Assembly: GCA_033065855.1 (NCBI GenBank)
Contig: JAVXUO010000959.1
Span: 1 to 64,000, forward strand
Direction of reading: 5' to 3'
DNA from: Escallonia rubra
Taxonomy: Eukaryota; Streptophyta; Magnoliopsida; Escalloniales; Escalloniaceae
DNA: 64,000 bases
Notes under the pieces: generated by a model
Seen by the model: the letters and a program-made list of their open reading frames with translations, nothing else
Told to the model about the DNA's origin: nothing
Databases searched by the model: none
Shown here: positions 25,080 to 35,254 of the stretch, one piece after another
Layout: each line of letters starts with the position of its first letter
How positions within the stretch are numbered: position 1 is the first letter of the stretch
Position numbers and translations under genes: made by a program

Positions 25080-25536
25080 ACGTGTCACTCCCGGGGAGCG
25101 CCACGTGTCAGTTAATGACATCATCATCTCAATCTCTATAAATAGAGGTCTTGAGAATTCATTTGGAGAGAAGAGAATGGTTGGACATTTTCAAGACTTC
25201 TTCTTCATTCTCTCACATTTTCACTTTCTCACTCTAGAATCCTAGAGAGAGAAACATACAGGACCCTGACTTTGGACCTAAGCATCGGACTGTGACTGTC
25301 ATCGTATATTCATCCTGCGCTATCGCCCTCGCAGCACTGCCACCCTCAAGCTCTGTCTAGGAAGCCCTTGGTCTCTGCCCTTGTTCCACCCTTGCTGTGT
25401 CTCACATCAACATACTTGGAAGCTAACTCGGACTGCAGTCTTTGTGGCACCTCCACGTAAGTACGAACCCACTTTCCTTGGCATCAGAGTGGAACAACAA
25501 GGATTTAGCGACAATTTGTTGGTCCTCATATCTGGC
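25080..25536 (+). mobile_element. LTR-retrotransposon LTR end with promoter and primer-binding site
   Basis: The stretch has a promoter layout (G-box CACGTGTCA at 25102, TATA box TCTATAAATAGAGG near 25134-25147) followed about 330 bp later by TTGGCATCAGAGTGG at 25478-25492. The last resembles the usual plant retrotransposon primer-binding site TGGTATCAGAGC, complementary to initiator Met-tRNA. This order (promoter, leader, PBS) is that of the 3' part of a 5' LTR. The LTR start, a second LTR and gag/pol were not found; the four arrays upstream may belong to the same element. The remainder ends at or before the target site of the transposon inserted at 25546. Confidence 0.55.
25132..25147 (+). 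promoter_or_regulatory. TATA box in LTR-like sequence
   Basis: TCTCTATAAATAGAGG is a strong plant TATA box and is itself palindromic (CTCTATA / TATAGAG-like arms). It points toward the plastid bL19 gene. Confidence 0.6.
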
Positions 25537-25545
25537 AGCAAGAGG

Positions 25546-25660
25546 GAGTTTTTTCCCTAAATAATATAAATTAAAAACTTAATAACCTGTTTACTCCATT
25601 TTCAAACTTATTTACCCACATACTACATTTTGGGAAATCGTGGTTCCAAACCACGACTTT
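25546..25660 (+). repeat. Left terminal inverted repeat of the MULE
   Basis: About 115 bp matching the reverse complement of 29131-29245 with a handful of substitutions. Its inner end contains the palindrome CGTGGTTCCAAACCACG, the motif repeated elsewhere in the element. Confidence 0.85.
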
Positions 25661-27137
25661 AGAGTTGAAAACGTTCTTTGAAAACACGTTTTCAAAATTT
25701 GTTTTTCCATTTTAGCCTCATTTCTCAAAATCCAACAAAACTTAACAAAATAAAACAAACGGAAAAACAAAAACCGCGCGCGTTTGGACTCTGCCTTCTG
25801 GGAAAACGATTTCCTTTTTCCCTCCTTCTTCCTTCCTTGTTCCCCCTGAACTTCAAGAAGATTTTTTCACGGTTTGCACCTACTATGTCTCTCTGCCTGA
25901 CTCTGTCTCCAGAGTCTCCAACCACCATCGCCTCTCTGGCTCTCTCCTTGCGACTCTGCCCTAATCTCTGAAACTCTCACCCAGACGGCCAGACACCTAT
26001 TCACCGACGGCCGGACGGCAATCGGCAGGGGCTCTTTCGCCTCACCCTTAGCTCAGGATCCTCTCCCCCTGGAATCAAGATAGCCGAGTGGAGCTAATTA
26101 AACAGATTTTCTCCGATCGAAGGTGAGAAAACTTTGATTCCATTTTGCATTTATTTGATTTCTTTCTTTTGGGTACATGTAACTCTAATTACCATTACCA
26201 TTGAATTTGATTGAAACTTTTTACACTAGCTCTTCTAATCCTGCGTTTTTTTATCTACCAATGGTTGAAACCATAACCCTAGTTATTGGAAGTTAATCGT
26301 GCTAGCTTTTATGTTATATAGTTTAGGCATGTCCGGTCGTCCTCTAACTGTTTGAGGAAATGCCTCAATGGATAACGGATGTTGGTGTTGAACTGTTGCT
26401 CCATGCCTCAGTTGCTCCATGCCAATGGTTGAAACCATGCCTTTAGGCTTTATATAGGCTGTATACTGATGTACAGAAGCGGAGGCAGCAGGGGGCACAG
26501 GCGGCATGTGCCCACCTGCTGCCTTGGAACCGTCTCTATTTCACAGTATACCAACAATGGTGCCCTTCCATTTACCAAGGATGAAGATGGAGTCTTGTTG
26601 ACTGTCCACCCGTCGGCCATTGCATCACCAGCATCCGACACATGGAACTAAAATACAGCTCTGACCTTTCTCTGTTGCCATCTCACGATCTGATCTCTTC
26701 TCACTCCAAATCTTAGTCATCTCCATGTTTCTTTGGTTCACTGTCTTTATGTAACATAGGTTAGGAAACACTAAGCCAAACAATAAAGTTGTATGTCTCT
26801 GTGTAGATGTATAAATACATCATGTTGCTTGCCGGGAAAGGTTAGGCAAGCGGATAGAATTTACAACTTGTGACAAATGGTTCTGACTTTTCATACTAGA
26901 TTGTTTTCAAGTACCAGTATGCGAAGTACCATGTTTTGGGAGCAGGAAGCTAGGGGGAGGGCATCAGATAACTCTGGTTATAACAACATGTACTGATAGT
27001 CAGACACTCAGCTAATTAACTGCTTGCCATATATAGAACCATGCAAACAACTTCATCCCATTGAAGCCATATACTTACCCCGATAGACAGGAAATATTCC
27101 ACATTAACCAACAAGAAAGACATCCTTGTTTGGAAAG

Positions 27138-27482
27138 TTAATAGGATAGTACCTGTTGAAATTGTGCCCTTCTGTTGTTACATTGATGATTAGATATCAC
27201 AAAAATAAATTGTGGATTGTTCCTACTTTTGGTTGCTGGAGGAGTACCATAACCAGAGAACATAATGGCCACATGGATGGTCACGTTGGCCGACTGTTGG
27301 GCAAGTGCCATGGCATTAGCATGCTCTCTTCTCTTGTCACTTCCTTCAAAATTCTTGCATTCCATGCATTTACAATTGTCAGAGCACAGAATATTGGCCT
27401 GGAAACACTCACAACACTTCTTGAGGCACCCAGATCTTTTGCAGTTACAATTGTCAGAGCACAGAATATTAGCAAATTCATG
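27138..27482 (-). pseudogene. Captured TSO1/TCX (CPP) CXC-domain gene fragment
   Basis: The minus strand is open for about 115 codons and reads the cysteine pattern [17 protein letters not shown], then [18 protein letters not shown], then a region with [12 protein letters not shown]. This is the second CXC repeat of tesmin/TSO1-like (TCX/CPP) DNA-binding proteins and the conserved stretch after it, which bind AT-rich cell-cycle promoter elements in intact proteins. The expected tyrosine in KKYCECF is a cysteine here. The phrase ANILCSDNC occurs twice, on both sides of the CNCKRSG block, suggesting a local duplication. First CXC repeat, start and 3' end are absent, so this is a fragment carried by the transposon, not a gene. 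Confidence 0.8.
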
Positions 27483-27960
27483 CTACACAGCCAAAAACAG
27501 AAACATGAAATCAAGAGGATATAACATTGTGGAGAACCAGTGGTACTCTGAGAAGGAGAGAAAGAAAGAATCACGGACAATGAACACCTTCCCATAGGAG
27601 AGAACCACACACGCTGACATCACCAAGTAAGCACACTAAGTGCCCATATTTGAGGAGCCACACAAGCACCCATTTGCCCATAGAAGCCATGCTTTGCAAC
27701 CACGAGTAGTGTTAAAGTGAAAATCAAGCGTCAATTGAAAGTACACAACGCATTTACGAGAAATCATTGTTAAAAAAAGCGATTTATATAGAAGTCGTGA
27801 TTTTCAGCCACAATTTTAATTGAAGTAAAAACTAAGATTCACTTGAAATTGCACAATGTTTTTAACAGAAATCGTCGTGGTTTCCAACGATGAACGTTTG
27901 AAACGAAACACGTTTTCTGCTCATTAAACCAGCAACAACAAAATGTAAATCGTGACAAGA

Positions 27961-28192
27961 AAACGTGGTTCAAAATAACGATTTATCCAAAAACGTGGTT
28001 CCAAACCACGATTTGTAGTAAAACGTGTTTTGAAACCCCGTTTTATAAGAAACGTGGTTCAAAACCACGATTTCTAAGAAAAACGTGGTTTCAAAACACG
28101 TTTTACTACAAATCGTGGTTTTGAACCACATTTTTCGATAAATCGTGGTTTTGAACCACGTTTTCTTGTAAATCGTGGTTTTGAACCACCTT
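27961..28192. repeat. Array of short palindromes (AACGTGG/CCACGTT)
   Basis: At least six imperfect palindromes of the form AAACGTGGTTCNAAACCACGATTT follow each other at about 30-37-bp intervals. A smaller group of the same motif lies at about 28805-28960 and copies sit in both terminal repeats. They are specific to this transposon family: the MITE at 34892-35244 has them too. Confidence 0.85.
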
Positions 28193-29130
28193 TGTTCTAA
28201 CAAAGAAATGTCTTCCATAAAAAATGAATTGAATAGATGAAAACACTTTTTGTATGTGTCTCATGCTTAAGAACATTATAATGATGTTTTCTTGCATCTT
28301 TAGACTTCCATCTTTGTTAATAAACAAATGTTAACATACACATGTTGCCAATGACTAATATAAGCTGGTCCATATGCTATTGACTGACATTGCATATAAC
28401 TTGAACATATTCATTTTCCATGAATGGTAGAAGCATCTACCTCTGTTTTTTAACATATACATCCGGGGCATTACAACCAATAACTAACAAATGGATATTC
28501 ACAATATGGAAGTACATAGCTAGAATTATGATTATTGCCTTCATCAATCAGTCAATGAAAGTATACATGTGCTGTACACTTTCCACTTGATGCTGCCTCT
28601 TTGTATTTTTAGAAGTACAATTTTTGCCATTGTTCTTTTTCCTATTCTCTTTGTTTTTGGGTTTAAAGAATGTGAGTTCTTCGCACTTTTGGTGCATCGG
28701 GTGTAAGTCATGTTTTAGGTATATGAGGCACGGAGGGATTCTACGCGAAGAAAGAATGTAGATGGTGCAGGTGGGGTGATGAAAATGTATAGGTTACTTT
28801 AACGCAAATCGTGGTTAGAAACCACGACTTCATTTCAAATCATGTTATCAAAAAACGACTTTTATTAAAAACGTGGTTCAAGAACACGTTTTTAAATAAA
28901 ACGTGGTCTTGAACCACGTTTTTAAATAAAACGTGTTCTTGAACAACTTTTGTCGTGCCAAAAGGTTTGTATTTATTCAGAAGACGCGTTTTGAAAACAC
29001 GATTTTTAATTTCCTAACAGAATATATTTTTGTTTCCAATTTTCTCTTTCAATTTTATTTAAATTAGAAAAATAAAATGGGAAACATATATAGAACATGA
29101 AAACGCGTTTGCAAAGCACGTTTTCAAGGA

Positions 29131-29245
29131 GAAGTCGTGGTTTGGAACCACGATTTTCCAAAATGTGGTACGCGGGTAAATAAGTTTGAAAATAGGGTAA
29201 ACAAGTTATTAAGTTTTTAATTTATATTATTTAGGGAAAAAACTC
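29131..29245 (-). repeat. Right terminal inverted repeat of the MULE
   Basis: Partner of 25546-25660. It ends AGGGAAAAAACTC, followed by one G and the 9-bp target duplication AGCAAGAGG. It lies only about 110 bp before the start codon of the bL19 gene. Confidence 0.85.
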
Positions 29246-29355
29246 GAGCAAGAGGGCCGGGTGTGGCAACGGATAAGGTTTTCGAACGCCATACTGCACG
29301 AACTTCACACTCCCATGAATTAACAGCCAGAACCCGCCCTATTCTCCCTCCAACG

Positions 29356-32300
29356 ATGGCCTCCAATGTCCTCCCACAGGTTCTGTCACACACCCACGTT
29401 TTGTAAACTGGGTAGATTTCCCGGTATCGTCTTACTGTGCATGACCATCTAATTGAATTTTGCAGGCGCTGTTTATGATCCCGAGAAACCCGGCGCAATG
29501 CGCTCCGAAGAAACTAGGGTTCTCCAGCTCCGTCTCTCGTCACCCTTCTTCGTTGAGCTCAATTCGGGGCTCCATTTCTAGTCTTTCACTCGGCTCGAGC
29601 TCCGCAAAATCTGGCAACAGGTCTTTCGTCGTTAGAGCCGAGGCGGAACCCGAATCGGAAGCCGTAGCGACTATCGATGTTGCTGAAGAGGAGGAGGCGG
29701 AAGCCGTTGAGTCCGGGTCGGAGCCCGAAGCGGAAGCCGAGGCAAAGCCGCCGAGGAAGCCAAGGGTTAAGCTTGGCGACATAATGGGGGTACTCTTTCT
29801 TGAATTTGCACGTGTTACGTTTTTAGTCCGTTCCCAAAACTAGAGTTCCTTTGACTCTTTAGTGACTTTCTGGGCTAGAATTTGAGCGTCTTCAACATTC
29901 ACCTCGCTTATTGTTTTTTCAGATAATGTTTAGTCAAGGCGTAAATTGCTATTTGAGTTAGGTGTTCATGTTTAATCAAGGCGCAAATTGCTATTTGAGT
30001 TAGGTGTTCAAATACTAGAACCTAAAGGTTTGCCAATAGGATAAGGGGACTCTTATTTTGAAACAGTAGAATTAGGACTTGCAGCTCTGACGATTATACA
30101 TTTGTTGTTAGGAAAACGGAGAATGCAAAAATTGGAAGTACAACTGGGGATACTTTCACTTGAATTGCATGTATTATGCTTAATCTGCTGTTAAATTATT
30201 GAATGCTTAATTGCTACTATGTTAGATAATTATAGTTTTACGTGTTCGTATTCTAAAACCTAAGAATCTGCTAAAATAACAAAGGGACTCCTGCTTTGGA
30301 TATTTTTTTTTTTGGGGGGGGGGGGGACTTGAGGCATGAAAAACAGATAAAGTTCTGAAGATTTTACAATTGTTGTGGGTAAAACGGTAAAGAGACATAC
30401 AAATAGGGAACGATAGATTTTCCATTTTTTAAATTAGCTAAACCTTGGTTGGCTTACCTCTGATTAGATCTTGAACAAGAGAGCAATAGAAGCTTCAGAT
30501 GAGCAAAGGCCTATACCAGACCTTCGTACTGGGGATATTGTGGAAATCAAATTGGTAAATGTGTTTCCAAACCTGGCACAATTTTCATAGTTTTTTGTGT
30601 GTGAGGAGAAGGTTTGTGATTCTTTGTTTCCATGACTTATAGGAAGTTCCAGAGAACCGGCGTAGGCTTTCTATTTATAAAGGCATAGTGATTTCAAGGC
30701 AAAACGCTGGTATCCACACAACCATACGGATTCGGAGGATCATTGCTGGAATCGGGGTCGAGATTGTCTTCCCCATGTAAGTCTGAGTTACTCGATTACT
30801 GCTTGGTATTAAGTGCTGAAATCTCATTCTGATTTTTCCTATGAGTAGGTTTGTGGTTCAATATTTCTGATACGCCTTTTTACTTATCCCAATAAAACTC
30901 CATATATACAAATTATCCATGTTAAAAACTTTGTATTATTAATGACTTAAATCTTGGCGTCAAGAATACTCCATATTAAAGAGAGTAATATACAACAGTT
31001 GCTTCTATAAAGGGACAGAAACTGTTACAGAGTGAGGAGGAGGGAGGTCTAACCTCTGGGGCTTGCGCAACCTTATAAAAGCACATTAAGTTTCCTCGAC
31101 TTTCATGGGGTGACAAACAAGTTGTTGGTTGCTTGCTTTATGTGGAGCGGAGAGATTTGAGACAAGGAGTAACACCCCGAGTCTTCCCTTTCCAAATCAT
31201 ATGCAGAACTGGTGAATCGTTATCCTAATATTCATAGAGTACAAACAGAAATGAGGTTCTTTGGTCAATTATGGGGACATCCTGTTATAATAGTCAAAAG
31301 CGAGTAGATTCTAATGCATGAAGCTGCATTAGAATCTACAACTACCCTTGTCACATTTTTCGAAGAATTTGACTACCCTTGTCACCTTTTTCGAAGAATT
31401 TGACTTTGTGAGTAAAAGCAGTGCTGGTGTACCTATCTGCAAATGAATGTTAAACTGCATCCTTCACTTATAGATGATATTGAATGAGAAAAAGTCTTGT
31501 GAAGCAACACTTGTCACATCCCTCTATTGGAACCTAGTTCTAGCCGACATTGGCTTGTTCTTCATCTGGATTTGGATTCTTTTCAACTACGGTTGGCTAT
31601 GCTGTAGCTAGCTAGATATTATTGGCACTTTACTATAAGTGGTGCTTAATGTTAAAGGTGATAGAGTTTGCTGCCAAGAATTTATAAGTAGATTGCCGCA
31701 GAAGTTTCTTGTAAAAATCCTTGGCTCTCTTTCAGAGATTTATCCTGTGGGCACGCATGGTCTTGAGAAATCTCTTAACCTACTCCAGGAAATTTATCAT
31801 TTTCTAATCACTATTTTTAGTTGGAAGCACAATTGTTAGCTTCCACGTGCTATTTTGCTTGTTCATCTAGGACGAAAGACGTGTGGCATAGTAGTCAGAA
31901 TCCCAAGACGGAGCTGGTCTTTTGGGCATCCCACAGCCTAAGGCCATGGCAGCATGGGCGATGCCCAGAAGGAAACGACACACACACACACACATATCAT
32001 ATTAGAGCAAAAGTTGCCCCTAGTCGCACGTCCTTAAATACAATGATTTACAGTGTTTCTAAGGCCCTGCTTGTTTCACGAAAAACACGTCATGAAAAAA
32101 CTTTTTTGAATAAGCTTTTTCAGAAATTGCTTACATTAACCTTTTCAAAGCCAGGTTGAAAGGTTTAAAAGTTTACAGACAAAGTTACTGAGTGGCAATC
32201 CACTGGAGGAGAGGTCCTTCTTCCACTGCATTACGTGTACGTCCATTAATAGGGATCCGGAAGATACCAGAAATTATAGGTTTCGGCTTACGAAAGCCCC

Positions 32301-34018
32301 ACACACCTCTTTCAAATCTGAGTTAAAATGGGAAAAAAAAAACCACTGCTTTTTAACCCACCCGTAAAAGCAGTCAATAAATAGTTTTCACCGGTGACGA
32401 CATAAAATGTGGTTAGGCAATTGAAACTGCCAGCTTTGACCGTGTCGCTGTCCGAATTGATGGAATTCTTGTGGAATCGCCCTATACTTAAGGAAACAGA
32501 CAAGATGGAGCTGGAATCTTGTGTACGAGGGCTAGGTGATCGAGGACCCACTGGAAAGTGACATACGGACTTTAATTCCATAAGTTGCATTCCTTAAACT
32601 GTGGCTTGTATTTTGATTGGGTCGCATTTTCTGTGCGTGTACCTACACGGGTACATTGGGCAATTTTTCCCCGTAGTGAACAGAGCCTATATCGTCAAAA
32701 GGTTCACAACTCGAGAAAAGAGCTTACCCAATTCATTAAAAACCTATCGTGCATTTCCTTGTCCTCCCTACGGCAAAAATATAGCCATGCGATTTTTTAA
32801 GATCATTTACTTCCTTACATCCACAAATAGTTCAATCCATCTTGCTCCCACCTATGGTCTATGGAAAGTGGAATTTTTGTTATTGCTTATGGACTTAGTT
32901 CGCCCTCAAAGGATTTACAATCATATTCCATGTTCTGCTATCAAGGCGTAGATACAATCTGTACCCTCAGTATAGCGGTTCTGTCCTTTTATCCCGTCAA
33001 TTTAATCAGTGATCTTTTTTTTCTAGTAAGTGGAAATTGATAATATTCCACCCTACTCCGTGGACACTTTATCTTTGTTTGTGCATTATCCCAATTTGTG
33101 AAGTCATATGAACAAAATTTGCTCCCTTAGCATGCAAGGGAAAGCTACTATGCCCCTTTAGCCTGCAAAGGAGCATAAAGAGATGGCTTTTTCTTTTCTT
33201 CCATCCAATTTTCTGACAACCAAATGCAGTCTTACCGGAAGTTCCTGGGAAAAGTTAAACACTAGGATTCATTCCTTTATTTTGTTTAGGTTGTTCTTAT
33301 CCTTGGTGAACTCTTAAGCCCACGTAAATTCTTGTAAACCGGTAGGTTATTTGTTGGTTCTGTTGCATGCTTTGATCAAGCCTCTTGCAACCCTCGTGAA
33401 AGAGGAGGTATAGTCAACGCTATAGGGTAGTAGAGCCATTGAGAGTCAATTACGAGTATTAGATCAATGAAAAAGTTTTCAAGTGTAAATTTCAGAAACA
33501 TGCAGGCAAGTTTCTTGACTTGATCTTTTCTTTTTGTACTATGTGAAAGAACAGTAAACTTTTGTGCCCACTTCTTTTAGAGGTATATTAGTACAGGAAA
33601 TAATGGCATTAACAACACATGAAATATTAGTGTCCACAAGAGATTAGTCTTGTCTCGGGGCATTACCTAAATGAGGCTATTCGATTGGCGTCCTCTAGAA
33701 GCTATGGACTTCGTGCGCCCAATACTGGTGCACAAGAACTGTTTTTTGAGCGATGCAAGCCGGACAATTAGGACTAGACAGAGAGGGTTTCCTTGCATTG
33801 ACCTGCTGAATATTTATCGGACTCCCAATTTACAGCAGGTACGTTGTTAGGATTTTTTTCCCCTCAAAGAGGTGTGGACCTGATCTCTATCTGTTTTTGG
33901 TTATTGCAGATACTCTCCAAACATCAAAGAGATCAAATTGGTGAAGCACAGGAAGGTGAGAAGGGCAAGGTTATATTATTTGAGAGACAAACTTCCCAGG
34001 CTCTCCACTTTCAAATGA
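29356..34018 (+). CDS. RPL19: 50S ribosomal protein L19, chloroplast precursor (bL19c)
   Basis: Five exons: 29356-29379, 29466-29789, 30468-30554, 30643-30776, 33910-34018; all GT-AG, 225 residues. Residues 1 to about 70 are a Ser/Arg-rich plastid transit peptide ([17 protein letters not shown] region) ending near [12 protein letters not shown] strongly acidic, low-complexity linker follows ([20 protein letters not shown]), then the conserved bL19 domain from [76 protein letters not shown] and the terminal [15 protein letters not shown]. bL19 binds 23S rRNA at the interface between ribosomal subunits. The first exon is only 24 bases. Intron 4 is 3.1 kb with a CA microsatellite near 31979 and no identifiable insert. 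A transposon end lies about 110 bp upstream of the ATG. Confidence 0.95.
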
Positions 34019-34891
34019 GAGTTTTCTGCCGAGTCCCACATTCATTTCTCAGATTACTATCTCTCCGGTGGTCTTAGCGAGTGTAGTTTTCAAAGTCGGT
34101 TGCTTTCGGACAATATGATAGCTTTGGCCCTGGAAGTAGGCGAAGTTAGTACCGTGTAACATGGGGAAAGAGATTTCACAAAGCATACTGATTATAGTAA
34201 AGAATGACCTGCTCATTTATATATGCATTACCATTTGCCATCCATTATGTGTTCAGTGACCGTAGAACAAAGTGCCATCAGGGCAGCCATAATGCAAGAG
34301 TCTAGCTAGTTATACATAGCTCTGCACCATAATGAGCTCCGCTGGTATGGCTGCTCTACCATAAAATAAGACAAGTAGCTCCATTATCTGTTTCGTATTC
34401 ATCTTGTTTAACGTTTCATCTGGTTGATGGTGAACTAAACATTGTAAGTTTGTACATACAGTGAACAAAAATATGCACTTGGAAGCCTGCAATTTTGACA
34501 AAACTGCCCGATTTCAGCCAAGGCAGTCAGTATCAAGAGATTCCAAGAACAAAACAGCTTACTGTATTAGATATCAATGAGATCTCAGCCGTTCAGTATG
34601 CGATGCCGATGGCTAAATCTGAGCCAAAAAGGTGATCTTTTTCGGAGCTAGCTAGGTGCGTATCAAGTCCGTAGTACAAATTCCCATCACTTTTAATAGG
34701 CAAGGTGGAGCTGATCGGTGGAGCCCAAAGCTTTGATGTGCTCACTTGCAACCATCAAAGACATCAAATTCATCAACTAACATTGTCAAGATTAGTTGGC
34801 ACCACCGTCATCAATGAAAGTGACGGTATCTTCGTGGTGATCGACGAAATCTCCTTTTGAAGTGAAGAATTAAAAGTAACGAATATAACAC

Positions 34892-35244
34892 GAGTTTTTT
34901 TCCTAAATAATACATATTTAATACTTAATTACCAAAATACACCATTTTTAAACTTATTTACCCGCATACCACATTTTTGGGAAAACGTGGTTTGAAACCA
35001 CGTTTTCAAGGTAGAAATCGCTGTTTGAAACAGCGATTTCTACCTTGAAAACGTGGTTTCAAACCACGATTTCTACTTTAAGGTAAAAATCAAGTAGAAA
35101 TCGCTGTTTCAAACAGCGATTTCTACCTTGAAAACGTGGTTTCAAACCACGATTTCCCAAAATGTGGTATGCGGGTAAATAAGTTTGAAAATGGTGTATT
35201 TTGGTAATTAAGTATTAAATATGTATTATTTAGGGAAAAAACTC
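34892..35244. mobile_element. 353-bp MULE-type MITE
   Basis: The termini GAGTTTTTTTCCTAAATAAT and its inverted partner are near-identical over about 110 bp, and a perfect 10-bp duplication, AATATAACAC, flanks it (34882-34891 and 35245-35254). The terminal sequence closely matches the 3.7-kb element at 25546-29246, so this is a deletion-type relative that the same transposase could move. The centre is a nest of palindromes: CGTGGTTTGAAACCACG on each side and AATCGCTGTTTGAAACAGCG in between. Confidence 0.9.
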
Positions 35245-35254
35245 AATATAACAC

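Larger units (their letters stand above)
25546..29246. mobile_element. Mutator-like transposon (Pack-MULE candidate), 3.7 kb
   Basis: The left end GAGTTTTTTCCCTAAATAAT (from 25546) and the right end on the opposite strand share about 115 bp with few mismatches, including AATTAAAAACTTAATAAC and CAAACTTATTTACCC. A 9-bp direct repeat, AGCAAGAGG, flanks it (25537-25545 and 29247-29255). Long terminal inverted repeats plus a 9-bp duplication are the marks of Mutator-like elements. No MuDR-type transposase was found. Inside are a captured CXC-domain fragment (27138-27482, minus), a sequence like a 5' leader ending in a splice donor (about 25860-26125) and many short palindromes. It is therefore best called a non-autonomous, gene-carrying MULE. 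The right terminus carries one unmatched base before the target duplication. Confidence 0.8.

Noticed and set aside
25678..25971. 97-codon plus frame in the left part of the MULE
   Set aside because: It begins in the terminal-repeat zone and covers a CT-rich leader-like stretch; more likely a captured 5' UTR than a protein.
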